Below, one piece after another: positions 15,895 through 24,555 of a DNA stretch of 47,003 bases. Under the pieces are notes generated by a model. The model worked only from the letters and a program-made list of their open reading frames with translations, ran no database searches and had not been told where the DNA came from. The position numbers were made by a program, and so were the translations under genes. Each line of letters starts with the position of its first letter. Position 1 is the stretch's first letter. This DNA is from Clostridiales bacterium (GTDB lineage Bacteria; Bacillota; Clostridia; Christensenellales; Aristaeellaceae), in contig SVGU01000013.1 of NCBI GenBank assembly GCA_015056155.1, forward strand, positions 1 through 47,003, given 5' to 3'.

Positions 15895-18486
15895 TTATTT
15901 GCCGATATTGGCCGGAATGGCGGCGATGCGGTCCGCCTCCTGCAGGGAGGGCAGGTATTCCCGGATGAGCTCCAGGCAGACGATGACGTTCAGGCACCAC
16001 TGGGACACATAGTTGGTGGAGACCCAGTCGTGCTCCGTCAGCGGCGTGCCGTCCGCCGTCTGCGCGTATACGTCGCCGGCAAAGGGGGTATCGGTATACC
16101 GCCGCGGGCTGGCCAGCAGCAGCGTGTGCCATGCCCGGCGGGCAAGCTCCGCATTGCCGGTGTGCTTTGCGCCGAAGGCTGCCAAAGCGCCTGCAACGTA
16201 ATCCATCGAATAATTCTTGCCCTTCGCGTAGTCTCCGTAGGCGGCCGCCCGCTCCTCCTCCGTCATAAGGTACGCCTGACCGAGCTCCGCCAGCATGTCC
16301 TTGAAAAGGGCGTGATCATACGCGTCCGCCGTCTCCATCCACACCTGAACGGCGCCCATGCACAGGGTCAGGTGAATACCGCGCTTCTGCTCGCCGATGT
16401 AGGTCATGCGGCCTGTCTGCGGATCGAAGTCGAAGGCGGGTCCGGAGCCCAGGCGCATCGGGGCCTTGCTGATGCCCTCGATGCCCCGGAGGATCCTGTT
16501 GAGGCAGCCTTCGTCCAGATGGCGCTCATGGGCGGTCATCCAGTTGGACACCAGGGACGACCAGTCCGGGCCGGTGCGGACGTTGGGGACGGGGTATTCC
16601 GCCGTGCCGCTGTGGTAGAAGGGCACGTTGTCCAGCGACGCCGCCGCGCAGACCACCTCGTCCAGCACATCGCCGATGCGCCGGTCGCCGGTCAGGTACA
16701 GCATGGGGCGGTGGTGCCCGGCCATGGACACGCGGGGCTCCTTGCATGAGCAGCCCCAGTGGCGGACATTGTGCCGGGAACCGATCCCCTTCATCGGGCC
16801 GGTGTGGTAGATGTCCGTCTCCGACGCGTGCCGGGACATGGCCTCGGCGAGGGAGAAGACGTCCTCCCGGCCAGTACGCAGGAAGTACAGCCACAGCCAG
16901 TAGGTCGGCGCCAGCTCGGTGTTCTGCCATGCGCAGCCGCCGACGTCATACTTCCATGTGTGGCGGAAGGGGTCGTAGGAGTGCATGAAGTCGCCGTAAT
17001 CAAACAGGCCGTACCACCGGCGCTGCTCGATCTGCCCCTGATAGAAGGTGATCGCCCCGGCCATCACGCTCTCCAGGGAGCGCTCCGCCTCGTTTTCCGT
17101 GCAGGGCAGGCTCCACTGGCCCAGGGCGCGTTTGGCATGGTATTCCTCCGGGGAGGCGACGTACACGGCGGGCTTCTGGACCGCAGCGGAGAACGCGCGG
17201 AGCTCCGCGTCGCAGGGATGGCCGCTGACGAGCATCAGGCTGCACTGGCTGGTCGCGGCGATGCCGTCTGCAGACGCGCCGTACCACTCAAAGCCCTCGT
17301 AATTGGAGTAGGGGTAAGCCCGGTCGTCATAGTGGCGGAAGTCGTAGGCCTGCGCCTCCGGGGAGTGGAACCACACCGTGCATACCGCTTCGCCGCTGCC
17401 CAGCGCCTCCGCCTCCAGCCCGGCGGGATGGCGCTGCCAGAAATCGCGGCTGGCCAGCATGACGCCGCCGTCCTCGCCGGAAACGGCCATGGCGCCGTCG
17501 GTGCGCCGGCCATAGCGGCAGTTCAGCATGCACCGGCCGGGCCTGGTGCGCTTCTGCAGCGCCCAGGAATCCGCCGTCAGCTGGGTCAGGGCATACCGGT
17601 TCCACACGGGGAGGTCGGCGGCGACCCGTTCCGCCAGCTCTGCCTCGGGGGTACCGGCGGGGAAGGACAGGTTCCCGCCGCGCAGCTGGACTTCCTTCAT
17701 CGCGGAGCCGGTGCGGGGGATGCGGCTCTCCATGAGGATGGCGGGTTCGTGGAACACGCCCGCATCGGTCACGAATTTCACATGATGATTGTAAGCCGCG
17801 CCGGACAGCGGCGCATGGAAGCGCAGCCCCATGCCCTTGAGGAAGTCCCGCTCCTCCACGCCGTGGTAGACGAAGGTGTGGTCGAAGCGGATGTCCCCGG
17901 CGTCCAGCCCCACGTACATGCGGATGACGAAGGGCATCCGGGCGTCCGGCGCGTCGTAGCAGCCGGTATACCGGACCACGCACTCCAGCGGGCCGGCGCA
18001 CTCGATCTCCGCCGTCTCCACGCGGATGGGGATGCGGCGGACGCGGATGTCCTCGCCGTCGGGGTGCTGTGTGCGGCGCTCCAGCAGGAATACCGGCGCG
18101 ATGCGGGACACGCGCTGCCTGCCGTCCAGGCACACATCCGCCGCGAGGCAGTCCGAGCCTGCCCGGCAGACGGTCAGCGTCACCTGCCCTGCGCCGATGC
18201 GCCAGCCGTCCGGGCATTCATCGACGCGGATGGCGCGTTCGGGCGCGGCGGCTTCGCCGGGCAGCACCTCGGCATGGCTGCCCAGCCTGCGGGCGTCCGC
18301 GGTGTGCCGCGCCCACTTGACGCTGCCGTCGGGCCATCGGGCGGCGATCTCCGTCTGAACCGGGATGCTCTGGCCGCGCCCGTCTGTCAGGCGGAAGGTC
18401 TCCTGCGTCGTTTCGCCTTTGTCCCAATAGCTTCCGAAGGTGGCATAGCTTCCGATGTTCCGGTTTTCCAGCAGATGCAGCTTCAT
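15895..18486 (-). CDS. YetA/exo-rhamnogalacturonan lyase-like protein (PcRGLX family)
   Basis: The 863-residue protein starts at the ATG at 18486 with GGAGG. The N-terminal third is beta-rich (IPVQTEIAARWPDGSVKWARH, a typical opening of this family), the middle is a beta-sandwich, and the last 350 residues are an alpha/alpha barrel (FDYGDFMHSYD, WQNTELAPTYWLWLYFLRTG, GSRHNVRHWGCSCKEPR). B. subtilis YetA and the fungal exo-rhamnogalacturonan lyase PcRGLX belong to this group (PL26-like). The family cleaves the Rha-GalA backbone of rhamnogalacturonan I from an end. No signal peptide is visible, so it should act on imported oligomers. Activity here is inferred from family only. Confidence 0.82.
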   Translation of the reverse strand: MKLHLLENRNIGSYATFGSYWDKGETTQETFRLTDGRGQSIPVQTEIAARWPDGSVKWARHTADARRLGSHAEVLPGEAAAPERAIRVDECPDGWRIGAGQVTLTVCRAGSDCLAADVCLDGRQRVSRIAPVFLLERRTQHPDGEDIRVRRIPIRVETAEIECAGPLECVVRYTGCYDAPDARMPFVIRMYVGLDAGDIRFDHTFVYHGVEERDFLKGMGLRFHAPLSGAAYNHHVKFVTDAGVFHEPAILMESRIPRTGSAMKEVQLRGGNLSFPAGTPEAELAERVAADLPVWNRYALTQLTADSWALQKRTRPGRCMLNCRYGRRTDGAMAVSGEDGGVMLASRDFWQRHPAGLEAEALGSGEAVCTVWFHSPEAQAYDFRHYDDRAYPYSNYEGFEWYGASADGIAATSQCSLMLVSGHPCDAELRAFSAAVQKPAVYVASPEEYHAKRALGQWSLPCTENEAERSLESVMAGAITFYQGQIEQRRWYGLFDYGDFMHSYDPFRHTWKYDVGGCAWQNTELAPTYWLWLYFLRTGREDVFSLAEAMSRHASETDIYHTGPMKGIGSRHNVRHWGCSCKEPRVSMAGHHRPMLYLTGDRRIGDVLDEVVCAAASLDNVPFYHSGTAEYPVPNVRTGPDWSSLVSNWMTAHERHLDEGCLNRILRGIEGISKAPMRLGSGPAFDFDPQTGRMTYIGEQKRGIHLTLCMGAVQVWMETADAYDHALFKDMLAELGQAYLMTEEERAAAYGDYAKGKNYSMDYVAGALAAFGAKHTGNAELARRAWHTLLLASPRRYTDTPFAGDVYAQTADGTPLTEHDWVSTNYVSQWCLNVIVCLELIREYLPSLQEADRIAAIPANIGK

Positions 18487-18592
18487 ATGATGATTCCTCC
18501 GTTGATGGGCAGGTGTTTCATGCCGGTCTGGGCACTTCTGTCTGTGGATGATGTTCTTCCTGGGGGTGCATTTCTCGCAGCAGCTTATGTGT

Positions 18593-18621
18593 ATGATAGC
18601 ATGTCCGGCAGGCGGAAGCAA
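18593..18621 (-). promoter_or_regulatory. Promoter of the YetA-like gene
   Basis: TTGCTT and TATCAT on the minus strand with 17 bases between. Confidence 0.55.
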
Positions 18622-18664
18622 GGAGAGAAACGCGCTCGTGCGGGGGCGGACAGCTCTGACGAGG

Positions 18665-18693
18665 TTGCAGCGGGGCGGATTCTGTGCTATCAT
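18665..18693 (+). promoter_or_regulatory. Promoter of the dipeptidase gene
   Basis: TTGCAG and TATCAT, 17 bases apart, ending 24 bases before the dipeptidase start codon. Confidence 0.6.
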
Positions 18694-18716
18694 AGCAATC
18701 AAAGGAGTTGATCTTC

Positions 18717-20162
18717 ATGAACCGCAGCGAACTGCTCGCGATGGCTGACGCATGGATCGCCGATCATCGCGGGGAATACATTTCCGAATTGCAGGCCATC
18801 GCCCGCATTCCCTCCGTCAGCCGTGCCGATCTGGCGCAGCCGGGGGCTCCCTTTGGCCCGGACTGCCGCCGGGTGCTCGACTACGCCCTGGAGCGCGGAC
18901 GGCATTATGGCTTTGAGACCGCCGATCACGATGGCTATGCCGGGTCCATCACCTGGGGGCCGTACGACAACAGCATCGGCGTGATCGCCCATCTGGACGT
19001 GGTGCCGGTGGGCGACGGGTGGGTGTACCCGCCCTTTGGCGCGACGTATCTGCCGGAGCACGATGTGCTGATCGGCCGCGGCGTGGATGACAACAAATCC
19101 GCCTTTGTCGGCGGTCTGTTTGCCATGCGGATGCTGCGGGAGTTCGGCGTTCCCATGCGCCACGGGATCCGCCTGATCTGCGGCACCAGCGAGGAGACCG
19201 GCATGCAGGACATGCAGGCGCTGCGCCGCATGGGCCACCGCTTCCCGGACACCTCCCTCGTGCCGGATGCGGGCTTCCCGGTGAATTACGCCCAGAAGGG
19301 CATGGTCGACGGCGCGATCACGGCATGCTGCACGGGGAACCTGCTGCAGCTTGACGCAGGCTCGGTGCGCAACGTCATCCCGGACGAAGCGGTGTGCGTC
19401 ATCGCGGCCGATCCGGCGGCGGTCCGTGAAGCGCTGACCCGGGCGGACGAAACGGACCGGGAGAAGATCGACCTCGCCCCGGCGGAGGGCGGCACCCGCA
19501 TCACTGCGCGGGGCAAGTCCGGCCATGCAGCCTTCCCGGCTGGCGGGGACAACGCCATCGCGCGGCTGGCGCGGGTGCTGACGGCGTCGGGGCTGCTGGA
19601 GGGCGCGGCGCGGGAGGCGATCGCCGCCCTGGCGGACTTGACCCGGGACGCGAACGGCGTCAGCGAGGGCGTGGCGTTCACGGACGAACCCTCGGGCGAG
19701 CTGACGCTGGTGTACGGCGTGGCGCACCTGAAGGAGGGCGTGCTGACCGTCTCTGTGGACAGCCGCTATCCTGTCACGATGGACGGCGCGAAGCTGGAGA
19801 GCGACCTGCGCGCCGCATGGGCCGCGCGCGGCTTTGCGGTGAAGGAATTCGACCTGTCCGAGCCGTTCTACATTCCCGTGGACGATCCGCGCGTGACGGC
19901 GCTGATGGCGCTGTACCGGGATGTGACGGGGCGGGACGATCCGCCCTATGCCATGGGCGGCGGCACGTATTCCCGCGCGGTGCCCGGCGCGATCTCCTTC
20001 GGACCGGGCATGCCGGGGAGCAGGCGGGACTATTCCGCGTTCCTGCCGGAGGGCCACGGCGGCGCCCACGGGCGGGACGAGGTCCTGCCGGTGGAGAAGC
20101 TGCTCACCTGCTCGCGGATCTACGCGGCTGCGCTGGCGGAGCTGGACGGCGTCGTGGACTGA
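18717..20162 (+). CDS. PepV/Sapep-like zinc dipeptidase (M20 family)
   Basis: The 481-residue product has the M20 metal site: IAHLDVVPVGDGW (His and Asp), GRGVDDNK (bridging Asp), GTSEETGM (general base Glu and metal Glu), VPDAGFPV, and a late GHGGAHGRDE with His. The lid domain lies at about 185-370. PepV enzymes cleave dipeptides, including beta-Ala or D-Ala containing ones, in the cytosol. The start at 18717 with AAAGGAG is preferred over a TTG at 18708. It has its own promoter, so it need not be linked to the sugar genes; a role in peptidoglycan or peptide turnover alongside the amino-sugar genes is possible. Confidence 0.92.
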   Translation: MNRSELLAMADAWIADHRGEYISELQAIARIPSVSRADLAQPGAPFGPDCRRVLDYALERGRHYGFETADHDGYAGSITWGPYDNSIGVIAHLDVVPVGDGWVYPPFGATYLPEHDVLIGRGVDDNKSAFVGGLFAMRMLREFGVPMRHGIRLICGTSEETGMQDMQALRRMGHRFPDTSLVPDAGFPVNYAQKGMVDGAITACCTGNLLQLDAGSVRNVIPDEAVCVIAADPAAVREALTRADETDREKIDLAPAEGGTRITARGKSGHAAFPAGGDNAIARLARVLTASGLLEGAAREAIAALADLTRDANGVSEGVAFTDEPSGELTLVYGVAHLKEGVLTVSVDSRYPVTMDGAKLESDLRAAWAARGFAVKEFDLSEPFYIPVDDPRVTALMALYRDVTGRDDPPYAMGGGTYSRAVPGAISFGPGMPGSRRDYSAFLPEGHGGAHGRDEVLPVEKLLTCSRIYAAALAELDGVVD

Positions 20163-20218
20163 GCGGACCGGAGGATACCGCTGCAGTCCGGCAGGCGTGC
20201 AGAGGCGGGTGCGCCGGT

Positions 20219-20247
20219 TTGCAATTGCCTGCGATTTATGGTAGAGT
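20219..20247 (+). promoter_or_regulatory. Possible promoter of the GH130 gene
   Basis: TTGCAA and TAGAGT, 17 bases apart, about 75 bases before the start codon. Confidence 0.45.
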
Positions 20248-20320
20248 ATTGGTAATCGGGAGCGGGGGCGGCATGCCCCTGCGTTCCGCAGCCTCATGAT
20301 GCAGAAAGCGAGTGTTCAAC

Positions 20321-21310
20321 ATGGCAAAGATCATCGGCGCCTCCCTGCCCAACATTCCGTGGGAGGACCGCCCGGCGGGGGATACGAACCCGGTGTGGCG
20401 CTTCTCGGGCAATCCCATTATCGGCCGCAATGGCAACAAGCGATCCAACAGCGTGTTCAATTCCGCGGTCGTGCCCTTCAGGGACGGCTTTGCGGGCGTG
20501 TTCCGCTGCGACAGCCGCTCCATCAGCATGGACCTGTTCGCCGGGCGCAGCAAGGACGGCCTGCACTGGCAGATCGACGACGACCCCATCGTCTTTGAGG
20601 GCGCCGACCCGGAGATCCTGAACAAGGAATACCGCTACGACGCCCGCATCACGAAGATGGGCGAGCGCTACTACATCACCTGGTGCAACGGCTATCACGG
20701 CCCGACCATCGGCGTGGCGTGGACGGAGGATTTCGAGACTTTCCACCAGCTGGAGAACGCCTTCCTGCCCTTCAACCGCAACGGCGTGCTCTTCCCCCGC
20801 AAGGTCGGCGGGATGTACATGATGATGTCCCGTCCCTCCGACAACGGCCATACCCCCTTCGGCGATATCTACATCAGCCAGTCCAACGACCTGGAGTTCT
20901 GGGGCCGCCATCGCTTTGTGATGAGCACCATCCCCGGCAACGACAGCGCCTGGCAGTCCACCAAGATCGGCCCCGGCCCCGCGCCTATCGAGACGGATGA
21001 GGGCTGGCTGCTGATCTACCACGGCGTGATCACCACCTGCAACGGCTTTGTGTACCGCATGGGCAGCGCGCTGCTGGACCTGGAGCAGCCGTGGAAGGTG
21101 CTCTGCCGGTCCAAAGACTACATCCTCGCGCCCTACGAGCTGTACGAGTGCGTGGGCGACGTGCCGAACGTCACCTTCCCCTGCGCAGCCCTGACCGACG
21201 CCGACACCGGCCGCATTGCCATCTACTACGGCTGCGCCGATACGGTCACGGGCCTCGCCTTCACCACCGTGGACGAGCTGATCCGCTTCACCAGGGAGAA
21301 TTCTCTGTAA
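20321..21310 (+). CDS. GH130 family beta-mannoside phosphorylase (mannooligosaccharide phosphorylase-like)
   Basis: The 329-residue five-bladed-propeller type protein shows [20 protein letters not shown], then [10 protein letters not shown] with the likely proton-donor Asp107, [18 protein letters not shown], the [16 protein letters not shown] segment for phosphate and sugar binding, and [11 protein letters not shown]130 enzymes phosphorolyse beta-1,4- or beta-1,2-mannosides to mannose-1-phosphate; some members are hydrolases. The length and the GPGPAPIET segment favour the beta-1,4-mannooligosaccharide phosphorylase branch. It is cytosolic, with no signal peptide. The ATG at 20321 is used; a GTG nine bases upstream is the alternative. 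The Shine-Dalgarno sequence is weak. Confidence 0.88.
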   Translation: MAKIIGASLPNIPWEDRPAGDTNPVWRFSGNPIIGRNGNKRSNSVFNSAVVPFRDGFAGVFRCDSRSISMDLFAGRSKDGLHWQIDDDPIVFEGADPEILNKEYRYDARITKMGERYYITWCNGYHGPTIGVAWTEDFETFHQLENAFLPFNRNGVLFPRKVGGMYMMMSRPSDNGHTPFGDIYISQSNDLEFWGRHRFVMSTIPGNDSAWQSTKIGPGPAPIETDEGWLLIYHGVITTCNGFVYRMGSALLDLEQPWKVLCRSKDYILAPYELYECVGDVPNVTFPCAALTDADTGRIAIYYGCADTVTGLAFTTVDELIRFTRENSL

Positions 21311-21318
21311 CGAAAATG

Positions 21319-21360
21319 GCCCCATGACCTGAATGAAAACGGCAGGTCATGGGGCTTTTG
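21319..21360 (+). terminator. Terminator after GH130 gene
   Basis: GCCCCATGACCTG pairs with CAGGTCATGGGGC (13 pairs), followed by TTTTG. It lies between convergent genes. Confidence 0.85.
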
Positions 21361-21371
21361 TGTGTGCGGAA

Positions 21372-22226
21372 TCAGCTGAGGTGCCGGAGGATGAAACCGA
21401 AGATGATCTCCAGCAGCGGCTGGCTCCAGAAGGAGCCTTCGTGGGGCGCGTCCGTCACGCGGACGAGGTCGGCCTGATAGCCGTTCGCCGTCAGAAGCTG
21501 GTACATGCGCTCGCTGTCGGAATAGGCGACCACGGTGTCCGCGTCGCCGTGCAGGAGCAGGAAGGGCGGAAGCGTCCGGCCGGGCGTGACGTAATTCACC
21601 GGGCTGATGGTCGCCAGCGTGTCGCGATACGTTTCCGGGTTCCGGCCGCCCAGGGCGTAGATCAGGTTGTCGTCGGAGAGGGGGAAATCCTTCCAGCGCT
21701 CCGTCATGCGGACGAGGTCGGCCGGGCCGAAGCAGTCCACGACCGCCTGCACGGCGGTGGATTCGCCCGCGTGCTCCGCCGTCTCGAAGGCGGGGTCATC
21801 GCCCGTCAGGCCAAGCAGCAGCGCCGTGTTGCCGCCCGAGGAGGTGCCGAAGGCGCACACGCGGGTCTTGTCGATGTCGTATTCCGCGGCGTTTTTGCGC
21901 AGGAAGCGGATCGCAGCCTTCACGTCCTGCAGGAAGGCCGGCGCCGCCGCCTCGAAGCAGGAGCGGTGCGTCACGCTCGCGATGACGAAGCCCTTCGCGG
22001 CCAGCTGGCTCAGCTGCGGCAGCTCCCAGAACTGGTTGGGCTTGGTCCATGCGCTGCCCTGAATGAACACCACCAGCGGGAAGCCCTTTCCATCCCCGGA
22101 GGCCCACTGGGGCTTGATCAGCTGCAGGCAGAGCGTCTCGCCGTCAACCTCGAGGAAGGGGATGTTGACCTTCAGGTCGAGAAGGCCGGTGTAGGTCGGG
22201 TTGTGGGGAATGGTCATGATCGCCAT
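21372..22226 (-). CDS. Alpha/beta hydrolase, BD-FAE-type esterase-like
   Basis: The 284-residue protein has an oxyanion-hole segment VFIQGSAW, then DVKAAIRFLRKNAAEYDID, and the nucleophile elbow GTSSGGN with Ser129. Candidate triad partners are Asp230 in LLHGDADTVV and His262 in APHEGSF. This layout is typical of the carbohydrate-active feruloyl or acetyl esterase-like (BD-FAE) hydrolases in gut bacteria. No signal peptide is seen, so it would act on imported esterified oligosaccharides. The unusual Gln instead of Gly/His in FIQGSAW (family usually HGG) may alter the oxyanion hole. It follows the GNAT gene by 12 bases, so they share an operon. Confidence 0.85.
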   Translation of the reverse strand: MAIMTIPHNPTYTGLLDLKVNIPFLEVDGETLCLQLIKPQWASGDGKGFPLVVFIQGSAWTKPNQFWELPQLSQLAAKGFVIASVTHRSCFEAAAPAFLQDVKAAIRFLRKNAAEYDIDKTRVCAFGTSSGGNTALLLGLTGDDPAFETAEHAGESTAVQAVVDCFGPADLVRMTERWKDFPLSDDNLIYALGGRNPETYRDTLATISPVNYVTPGRTLPPFLLLHGDADTVVAYSDSERMYQLLTANGYQADLVRVTDAPHEGSFWSQPLLEIIFGFILRHLS

Positions 22227-22238
22227 CGGGAACCCTCC

Positions 22239-22793
22239 TTATTCGTCGGGGTAGGGCAGGGGCTTGATGTGCCCGCCGGCCCAGGTGCTGTAATGGGTGC
22301 AGTAGAACGCGTGATACCGGGCGAAATCCACGGAGCAGCCGCGGCAGAGCAGCTCCATCGCCACGCCGAAGACGTCGGCCATCGTCCGGGAGGGAACGAA
22401 GCCGCACCGCTCGTAGAAGGCGCGCCGCCGACGGCGCACAGGCTGGTCATCGCCGGGCGCATAGGGGGACTCGATCTCCACGAACAGCCCGCAGCCGGGG
22501 TATGCGTCCGCCAGGGCTGTCAGCGCCGCGCTGCCGACCCCGTGCCCGCGTGTAGCCTCGGAAACGGCAAGATAATCCAGCAGGATCAGCCCGTCGCCGT
22601 TGATCGTGGTCGCAAAGCCGGCGAAGCGTCCTTCCTCCTCCAGCACCCACACATCTGTCCGGCCGGCGCGGTGCATCCTGCGGATCATGCCGAAGGGCTT
22701 GCGCTCACTGGCCGGAAACGCTTTTCTGTACAGCAGGCGGATCCGCAGCCAGTCAATCTGGCGGCAGACGCGGCGAATGCTATGGGACGGCAT
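22239..22793 (-). CDS. GNAT family N-acetyltransferase
   Basis: The 184-residue protein contains the acetyl-CoA binding motif A as LAVSEATRGHGVGSAAL (about residues 75-91), preceded by GLILLDY on strand 4 and followed by ECG-type AFYERCGFV. The C-terminal 50 residues (YHAFYCTHYSTW and PLPYPDE) extend beyond the usual domain, with several Cys and aromatic residues. Such enzymes acetylate amines on small molecules or proteins; the substrate is unknown. It is the first gene of a two-gene unit with the esterase. Its start at 22793 is preceded by AAGG. Confidence 0.88.
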   Translation of the reverse strand: MPSHSIRRVCRQIDWLRIRLLYRKAFPASERKPFGMIRRMHRAGRTDVWVLEEEGRFAGFATTINGDGLILLDYLAVSEATRGHGVGSAALTALADAYPGCGLFVEIESPYAPGDDQPVRRRRRAFYERCGFVPSRTMADVFGVAMELLCRGCSVDFARYHAFYCTHYSTWAGGHIKPLPYPDE

Positions 22794-22825
22794 GCATCAA
22801 ACCTTTTTTCACGGATACTGTCCCC

Positions 22826-22854
22826 ATTATACCACGATTTCCCGCAACATGGAA
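22826..22854 (-). promoter_or_regulatory. Possible promoter of the GNAT-esterase unit
   Basis: A perfect TATAAT on the minus strand with a poor -35 (TTCCAT) at 17 bases. Confidence 0.5.
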
Positions 22855-22912
22855 GTGCCCGCCGCGCAGCAGCGAAAAAAGGTCGCGCCGAATACGGCAG
22901 CCTGCTGTTATC

Positions 22913-23258
22913 CTGATGGGGAAGCGCGTGCCGCAGTACGCCACCCCATCAGAACTTGTAACTCCCGCCCCCCACCGCAGGGGGGGCTTCGACACGCTTA
23001 TCCGGCCGCCTCCCACTACACCAAAAAGAAAGACGAGCATGGGCGACGCGAGAACTCTGCGACCTTCGCTCGCAGATGACTGCGCTCGGCTATTGCAAGC
23101 GATAGATCTCGATAGGCGGGCAAAGTCCTCCCTTGCCGGGCCATGCAAGGCGGGCGCACAACTCCACATGGCGTTGCCGCTGGAGCGCGTCGCGGGGCGT
23201 CTGTCACACCCCGTGACCCCCGCAAGAAAGAAGACCACAAACACACCCCAAAACCACG
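22913..23258. other. Gene-free structured intergenic region
   Basis: No convincing gene lies here. It holds an inverted repeat CTGATGGGG (22913-22921) / CCCCATCAG (22944-22952), a C6/G6 hairpin around 22967-22990, GGCAAAG/CTTTGCC-like arms near 23118-23145, and a hairpin CGGGG/CCCCG near 23195-23216. It resembles multicopy intergenic repeats of gut clostridia, which is inference from memory. Confidence 0.4.
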
Positions 23259-23288
23259 AAAAGCCGGCTCTGCTTGAACCGGCTTTTT
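23259..23288. terminator. Terminator of the CE2-like esterase gene
   Basis: AAAAGCCGG and CCGGCTTTTT give a hairpin with T-runs in both directions. Confidence 0.8.
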
Positions 23289-23295
23289 CGTATGC

Positions 23296-24366
23296 TTACC
23301 AGCCCATCAGCCCGCGGAGTCTGGCGGCGAGCTTTTCGGCGGCCTTTTCATGGGTGACGGCGGTGGGGTGCCAGTCGGCGACATAGCCGTCGGATTCGAG
23401 CTGGACGTCGAACTTCATGGCGGAGACGTCGGCGTCGCCGGTTTCGGCGGCGTAGGCCTGCACGGCGGCGGCGACCATCGGGTAGAGGCGGTCGCCCATG
23501 ATGCCCAGGGTGCAGAGGAGCTTCGCGCCGGGGTTGTTGCGGCGCACGGTCTTCAGGAACTCCACGTAGGCGGCGCGGTAGCTTTCCCGGCGGTCGTCGT
23601 GGTCGAGGGTGTAGCTGTCGTCGTTCGTGCCCAGATTGACGACGATCACATCGGGCGTGAAGGCGGCGAAATCCCACTTCGTATCGGCGGCGTTCAGCCC
23701 CTGATACTGGCCGTAGGAGAAGCCCATCGTTTCATAATAGGGCGGGATGGTCTGGTTCGCGACGCGGCTCTCGCCCGTGGCGGTGTAGCCGGAGATGATG
23801 CCGTAGCCGCTGATGGACACGAGGCTGTGGTCGGCGTCCAGCTTCTGCGCCGTGCGCCAGGCATAGGCGCGGGTCGCGTCCTCGGTGCCGGTCACGAAAT
23901 GGTGCTCCGCGACCTCGTCGTCCACGCCGTAGCCGCAGGTGATGGAATCGCCGATAAACTCGATCCGGCGGGCCTTCGCCTCCGTGGGACTGACGCCGGC
24001 GGGGTCATCCACCGCGATCGCCCTGATGCCGCAGGTGGACATCGCCGTCTCGGACAGCTTCACCACGCGCACGATCACGTCCCGGGCCTCCGGCGCGTCC
24101 AGCACGGTGTAGGTCTTCTCCGCCGCGTCGATCATGTCGTCGATCACGCGCACGCCGTCCACGTCAATGGCGATGCGGGTCTTGTTTGCGGCATCGTCGG
24201 GCAGGGCGGCGTTGCTGTCGCCGGCGATGGTCACGGTGCAGCGGGCGCCGTGGAAGGTGAACTCCGCGCCCGTGCCGGAAAAGGCCAGCCACAGGGAATC
24301 CGTCAGCGGATGGGTACGGCCGAGGGGCTTGACGTTCTGCCAGGTGGGCGTAACGGTATACATCAT
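23296..24366 (-). CDS. SGNH/GDSL hydrolase, CE2-type carbohydrate acetylesterase-like
   Basis: The 356-residue protein has an N-terminal jelly-roll (about 1-125; SLWLAFSGTGAEFTFHG and IAIDVDG) joined to an SGNH domain, the layout of CE2 acetyl esterases. Block I is FIGDSITCGYG with Ser141; block III is VNLGTNDDS with Asn; block V is ADWHPT with Asp331 and His333. CE2 enzymes remove acetyl groups from xylan, mannan or other sugars. No signal peptide is seen, so imported oligomers or intracellular sugars are the likely substrates. The start at 24366 follows AAAGGAGG. It is divergent from the secreted unknown protein. Confidence 0.88.
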   Translation of the reverse strand: MMYTVTPTWQNVKPLGRTHPLTDSLWLAFSGTGAEFTFHGARCTVTIAGDSNAALPDDAANKTRIAIDVDGVRVIDDMIDAAEKTYTVLDAPEARDVIVRVVKLSETAMSTCGIRAIAVDDPAGVSPTEAKARRIEFIGDSITCGYGVDDEVAEHHFVTGTEDATRAYAWRTAQKLDADHSLVSISGYGIISGYTATGESRVANQTIPPYYETMGFSYGQYQGLNAADTKWDFAAFTPDVIVVNLGTNDDSYTLDHDDRRESYRAAYVEFLKTVRRNNPGAKLLCTLGIMGDRLYPMVAAAVQAYAAETGDADVSAMKFDVQLESDGYVADWHPTAVTHEKAAEKLAARLRGLMGW

Positions 24367-24428
24367 CGTTTCCTCCTTTGAAAGGGCCGGGGTGCAGCGT
24401 GCCGCGCCGGCCGCTCCATATCCATGCC

Positions 24429-24457
24429 ATGATACCACAATTTGCGTGCTGCGGCAA
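24429..24457 (-). promoter_or_regulatory. Promoter of the CE2-like gene
   Basis: TTGCCG and TATCAT on the minus strand, 17 bases apart. Confidence 0.55.
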
Positions 24458-24555
24458 TGGGAAAAGCTGTGGAAAAAAATCCGGGCGGGATGAAACGCAG
24501 CGGCTTCGCCGGGCGTATAAGAAGATAGAGGACCATGCAAAGGAGGAACCTTCTA

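Noticed and set aside
22780..23244. Minus-strand frame of 154 codons upstream of the GNAT gene
   Set aside because: It runs through inverted repeats and the GNAT leader, has a Cys/Arg/Ser-rich chance composition and no ribosome-binding site. Treated as a non-coding repeat region.
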